Assembly (NCBI RefSeq): GCF_947568225.1 | Contig: NZ_CANOOQ010000001.1 | Span: 1,984,001 to 2,048,000, forward strand | Reading direction: 5' to 3' | DNA from: Faecalispora anaeroviscerum | GTDB lineage: Bacteria; Bacillota; Clostridia; Oscillospirales; Acutalibacteraceae | Length of the DNA stretch: 64,000 nt | Shown here: piece by piece, positions 60,699-64,000 of the stretch | Position numbering within the stretch: position 1 is the first letter of the stretch | How the letters are laid out: every line of letters starts with the position of its first letter | Position numbers and translations under genes: made by a program | Notes under the pieces: model-generated | What the model was told of the DNA's origin: nothing | The model's database searches: none | Seen by the model: the letters and a program-made list of their open reading frames with translations, nothing else

Positions 60699-61238
60699 TT
60701 ACCCGCCGTACACGTGGGGCTTTAAGATACCCACATACGGAAGATTCCGGTAGGTTTCATTATAATCAAGGCCGTAGCCAACAATAAATTCATCTGGAAC
60801 ACACGTGCCGACGTAGTCCGCTGTGATCTGTGCGGTGCGGCGCTCGGGTTTATCGAACAGAGTGCAGATTTTAATGCTCTTCGGGCCGCGCGGCTGCAGG
60901 AGCTCCAGTATGTAGCTGAGCGTCACGCCGCTGTCGAGAATATCCTCTACCACCAGCAGGTCATAACCCGCAAGCGGCAAATCCAAATCCTTTGTAATCT
61001 TGACCACGCCGGAGGATTTTGTCCCAGAGCCGTAGCTCGAAACTGACATAAAATCGATGCGGCAGGGGATGTCGATGGCGCGGATCAAATCCGCCATAAA
61101 AATAAAGGAACCTTTGAGTACGCTGACCATCAGCAAATTCTTACCCTTGTAATCCTCGCTGATACGCTTGCCTAAATTGCGGACGATTTCCGCCAGGTGT
61201 TCCTCACTGAATAGAACCTCTTTAATATCGTTGGTCAT
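60699..61238 (-). CDS. hpt: Hypoxanthine phosphoribosyltransferase
   Basis: 179-residue type I phosphoribosyltransferase. The PRPP-binding motif is LLVVEDILDSGVTL, preceded by the flexible-loop segment MSVSSYGSGTKSSG. It salvages hypoxanthine and guanine to IMP and GMP in the cytosol. The ATG at 61238 overlaps the tilS stop (ATGA) and has AAGGAG 8 bases upstream. The tilS-hpt-ftsH arrangement is conserved in Firmicutes. Confidence 0.96.
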   Translation of the reverse strand: MTNDIKEVLFSEEHLAEIVRNLGKRISEDYKGKNLLMVSVLKGSFIFMADLIRAIDIPCRIDFMSVSSYGSGTKSSGVVKITKDLDLPLAGYDLLVVEDILDSGVTLSYILELLQPRGPKSIKICTLFDKPERRTAQITADYVGTCVPDEFIVGYGLDYNETYRNLPYVGILKPHVYGG

Positions 61239-62605
61239 GAATTGCACTCCTTAACGCTAATGTATGCGATTTGCTTGGTATCCGGCCGGATGCGGGCCTG
61301 CTCGGCTGCGCCGACCGTTTCAATCCACAGGATCTGCCCGCTGTTCTCCAGCAGCAAAAGCCCACCGCGGCTGGAAACAGGGATTTTCTCCTCGTTCATC
61401 AGCTTTTTCAGGCTTTTGGTAACGCCCCGGCCAGCCGGCGAAAAGGCATCGCCGGGGCGGCGGCCCCTGATGATGGAATTATTCTTTATTGTATCATAAT
61501 CCAACGCGTTATGAAATAACAAATTGCGAATTTTTACCGGCATATTTTCATATTCCGCGCGGCTCAGTGTTCTTATTATGACCTCTCTGCCCCCCGGTGT
61601 CAAGGTTTTCGGCACCTGCAAGGGCACACTCCAGCTATTTTTCTGCTGCACAGGCAAAACGACGTGTAAAATACCGCCTTGCGCCGCAAAAAACAGCCCA
61701 CCACCGGCATCGATTCTTCCGGAACCGGCCTGCAGTAATCGCATCGCCGCCTCAGTTCGCTCCCGGCTGAGGGCAGGAAGGCCGGATTCCTCGGCGATTT
61801 GCCGCAGTGCGCGCGACAACACAGGGCGCGGCAGTGCCGAAAGCGGGGCGATCCGCCAGCCACCCGGTACGCGGGCCTCCTGCACCACCTGTACAGCCAG
61901 CCCGGAAAGGCAGGCCTCATCCTCCGCAAGCAGATGCGTCATGCGCCCCACCGCCTGCTCGAAGGAGGGGTTCAGCTCCCGTAAAGCGGGGATCACGTCA
62001 AGCCGAACACGGTTTCGCGCGTATTCGCGGCTGAAATTGCTCTGGTCAGTCACGAAACGCAGATCATAGCCGGAGCAATAATCCTCCACCTGCGCACGGG
62101 TCACGCCGATCAGCGGGCGAATCACTCTCCCGCGCACCGGCGGAATACCGCAAAGCCCCTTGATACCCGAGCCTCGTGTCAGGTGCAGCAGCACCGTTTC
62201 CGCCTGATCAGAGAGCGTGTGCGCCGTCGCGATTTTATCGTTTGGCCCGCACAGAGCTTCAAAAAAGCCGTAGCGGATGCGCCGACCGGCCGCTTCGATC
62301 CCCTCGCCGTGTTCGGCGGCGGCTGCCGCTGCGTCTGCATGCAGCACGCGCAGCGGGATGTCCCGTTCCGCGCAGAACCGGCGTACGCACTCCTCGTCCG
62401 CGGCGGCGGCCTGCCCCCGCAAGCCGTGGTTCACGTGGGCGGCGAGCAGCGGAACACCGGCCTTCCATAAAAAATGGACCAGCGCCATGGAATCCGCGCC
62501 GCCGGAAAATCCGGCCACCACGCGCTCCGCGCCGGTCAGCATCGAATAGCGTTTGACCGTCCGCCAGATCAGCTCCTCCGCCGGTGCGCTATTCTCTCTA
62601 TTCAC
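61235..62605 (-). CDS. tilS: tRNA(Ile)-lysidine synthetase
   Basis: 456-residue TilS. The PP-loop reads VVAGFSGGADSMAL (SGGADS at about 34-39). Then come AAHVNHGLRGQAA, ATAHTLSDQAETVLLHLTRGSG and NFSREYARNRVR, all family marks. The C-terminal tRNA-binding domain ends with SLKKLMNEEKIP. It converts C34 of the tRNA-Ile that reads AUA into lysidine. I choose the GTG at 62605, since AGGAGG lies 9 bases before it and directly touches the upstream TTG at 62614. It overlaps the dnaB end. Confidence 0.96.
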   Translation of the reverse strand: MNRENSAPAEELIWRTVKRYSMLTGAERVVAGFSGGADSMALVHFLWKAGVPLLAAHVNHGLRGQAAAADEECVRRFCAERDIPLRVLHADAAAAAAEHGEGIEAAGRRIRYGFFEALCGPNDKIATAHTLSDQAETVLLHLTRGSGIKGLCGIPPVRGRVIRPLIGVTRAQVEDYCSGYDLRFVTDQSNFSREYARNRVRLDVIPALRELNPSFEQAVGRMTHLLAEDEACLSGLAVQVVQEARVPGGWRIAPLSALPRPVLSRALRQIAEESGLPALSRERTEAAMRLLQAGSGRIDAGGGLFFAAQGGILHVVLPVQQKNSWSVPLQVPKTLTPGGREVIIRTLSRAEYENMPVKIRNLLFHNALDYDTIKNNSIIRGRRPGDAFSPAGRGVTKSLKKLMNEEKIPVSSRGGLLLLENSGQILWIETVGAAEQARIRPDTKQIAYISVKECNS

Positions 62606-63965
62606 TGCGGACAACCTCCTGAGAAGTAAATCGCATAAATTCTCCCTGCCAGTGCAGGGGAACTGTCTTGAGCTCGCCGTGACGGTTTTTCGCTACAATA
62701 CATTCACCGCTGTTACGGTCCGCGTCTTCCTCCGGCCCGCCGCCGCTCTGGTAGTAATCCTCGCGGTACAAAAACAGAACGACGTCGGCGTCCTGCTCAA
62801 TCGAACCCGAATCACGCAGGTCAGAAAGCACCGGGCGGTGCTCGGTGCGCTTTTCACTGGCACGAGCCAACTGCGACAGCGTTAAAACCGGCACATTCAG
62901 CTCTTTCGCCATGATTTTCAGGTTACGGGTAATCTCTGAAATCTCCTGCACGCGGTTATCAATGCGGCGGGAGCTGGACATCAGCTGCAGGTAATCGATC
63001 ACAATCATGTCAACGTCTTTCAGGCGGCGTACCTTCGCTTTCATTTCCGGCACGGTGATGCCGGAGCTGTCGTCAAAATACATCTGTGCGCGGGAAAGAA
63101 TGTCGCCCGCCTCAATCAGGCGCATCCACTCGCCTTCGCTGAGCTGGCCGGTGCGCAGCTTGGTACCGCCGACGAGCGCTTCTGTGGAGAGCAGACGCGA
63201 TGCAAGCTGCTCCTTGCTCATTTCGAGCGAGAAGAAGGCGACGCGTTTATTAGCCACCACCGCTGCGTGGCGCGCAATGTTCAGCGCAAAGCTGGTTTTA
63301 CCCATACCGGGGCGAGCCGCCAGAATCATCAGGTCAGAGCGATTGAGGCCTGTGATCGTATCATCCAGCGCCTTAATACCGGTCGGGATACCCTGGTACA
63401 GATCCTTATCCGGGCCATTGAGCAGGTCGAGCCGGTCAAAGGTATCGAGAATGATCTCATTGACCCGCTGCAGTCCCTGCATATTTTTACCGCGTCGAAT
63501 ATCAAATATGCGCTGTTCCGCCGAATCCAGCAGAGAAGATGCGTCTGCGCCGTTTTCTCGCGCGTCGTCGAGAATGCCGCGCGCGGTTTGAATCAGCGAG
63601 CGTACATCGTACTTGTCCCGCACGATTTTCGCGTACGTTTCCACATTCGAAATCGACGGCACAATCTGCGCCAGCTGCATCAAATACGTTTTGCCGGCAG
63701 ATTCGTCAAAGCGCGGCGTCTCCTTCAGGCGCTCCAGCACCGTCACAAAATCGACAGGCTGGCCCAGCGTGAACATTTCGAGCATCGCGCCGTAAATTAG
63801 CACGTGATTCACCTGATGAAAATAATCGGGACGCGGAAGAATTTCCGCGACCCGGTCCAGACAGGTGGAATCCAGCAGAATCGCGCCCAAAACAGACTGC
63901 TCCGCCTCAGGGCTGAACGGCAGGTCCATCCCGTCATATCCAATTGTCAGATTTTCATGATCCAT
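62598..63965 (-). CDS. dnaB: Replicative DNA helicase DnaB
   Basis: 455-residue hexameric helicase. The N-terminal domain (about 15-115) starts PFSPEAEQSVLGAILLD. The RecA-like domain has Walker A ARPGMGKTSFAL (about 217-228), SLEMSKEQLASRLL, Walker B MIVIDYLQLM and LSQLARASEKR, with LRDSGSIEQDADVV. No intein is present, although the family often carries one at these motifs. AGGAGG precedes the ATG. The 35 bases upstream to the window edge are too short to show the next gene. Confidence 0.97.
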   Translation of the reverse strand: MDHENLTIGYDGMDLPFSPEAEQSVLGAILLDSTCLDRVAEILPRPDYFHQVNHVLIYGAMLEMFTLGQPVDFVTVLERLKETPRFDESAGKTYLMQLAQIVPSISNVETYAKIVRDKYDVRSLIQTARGILDDARENGADASSLLDSAEQRIFDIRRGKNMQGLQRVNEIILDTFDRLDLLNGPDKDLYQGIPTGIKALDDTITGLNRSDLMILAARPGMGKTSFALNIARHAAVVANKRVAFFSLEMSKEQLASRLLSTEALVGGTKLRTGQLSEGEWMRLIEAGDILSRAQMYFDDSSGITVPEMKAKVRRLKDVDMIVIDYLQLMSSSRRIDNRVQEISEITRNLKIMAKELNVPVLTLSQLARASEKRTEHRPVLSDLRDSGSIEQDADVVLFLYREDYYQSGGGPEEDADRNSGECIVAKNRHGELKTVPLHWQGEFMRFTSQEVVRSE

Positions 63966-64000
63966 CCCGAATCCTCCTGACAGGCTGTGATTAACCGTAA

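Noticed and set aside
1..64000. CRISPR arrays, insertion sequences with transposase, prophage genes
   Set aside because: No regularly spaced repeats, transposase, integrase or phage structural genes were found in any frame.

Overview
The window looks like chromosomal DNA of an anaerobic, endospore-forming member of the Clostridia, most likely an Oscillospirales (Ruminococcaceae-type) gut bacterium. This is inferred from the genes and gene orders: a BofA and DUF2508 pair, a DUF4364 regulator, a dnaB-tilS-hpt-ftsH cluster, a second divergent gyrase-like topoisomerase pair, a DUF6809 protein, many peptide and sugar ABC transporters, and moderately high GC with AT-rich promoters of clear sigma-A type. 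No respiratory chain genes are seen.

Layout. (1) 0.1-12.4 kb, mostly minus strand: a fructosamine (Amadori product) locus. It holds a FrlD-like kinase, hydantoinase/oxoprolinase-type HyuA and HyuB, a dipeptide-type ABC transporter (D, F, B, C and binding protein), a FrlB-like deglycase and a GntR/UTRA regulator. (2) 12.8-15.2 kb: a divergent redox/sulfur module. A Cys-rich DUF134 regulator and a NifX-like protein read left. A ferredoxin, a NapH-like membrane Fe-S protein, a persulfide-sensor-type ArsR repressor and a rhodanese read right. Two identical palindromes lie between them. (3) 15.4-18.0 kb: a FolD homologue lacking two catalytic residues and an EAL-CBS-GGDEF c-di-GMP protein. (4) 18.5-28.9 kb, minus strand: an oligopeptide ABC transporter with two M20 metallohydrolases and a cytidylate-kinase-like protein, with an AraC regulator downstream. 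The operon has a terminator hairpin in its leader. (5) 29.6-41.6 kb, plus strand: a YesM/YesN two-component system, a YtfQ/R/T-YjfF-type furanose ABC transporter, an FGGY kinase, AraA and AraD. Together these form a complete L-arabinose uptake and catabolism operon. (6) 41.8-44.1 kb: cell-envelope genes (a GT2-GtrA fusion, a phosphodiester glycosidase, a small membrane protein). (7) 44.7-46.1 kb: a small AT-rich island between an intact tRNA-Thr gene and a tRNA-Thr 3' fragment. Its only gene encodes a membrane protein with a lytic-transglycosylase-like motif. (8) 46.4-49.2 kb: an XRE regulator, DUF4364, CutC and AzlCD. (9) 49.4-50.6 kb: a 0.55-kb element with about 76-bp inverted repeats, a ribbon-helix-helix gene that has lost its start, and a DUF6809 gene. 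(10) 50.7-64 kb, minus strand: housekeeping genes (BofA, DUF2508, RNase R, SecG, gyrase-like A and B subunits, FtsH, hypoxanthine phosphoribosyltransferase, TilS, DnaB).

How the genes work together. Three nutrient loci dominate, each with its own ABC importer, hydrolases or kinases and local regulator. They cover Amadori-modified amino acids, peptides or acyl-amino acids, and arabinofuranosides. The strongest candidates for something undescribed are the coupling of a hydantoinase/oxoprolinase pair to fructosamine genes, the tRNA-Thr island with its membrane-anchored transglycosylase-like protein, and the FolD homologue without its catalytic Lys and Gln. Family assignments come from reading the proteins by eye, without database searches.
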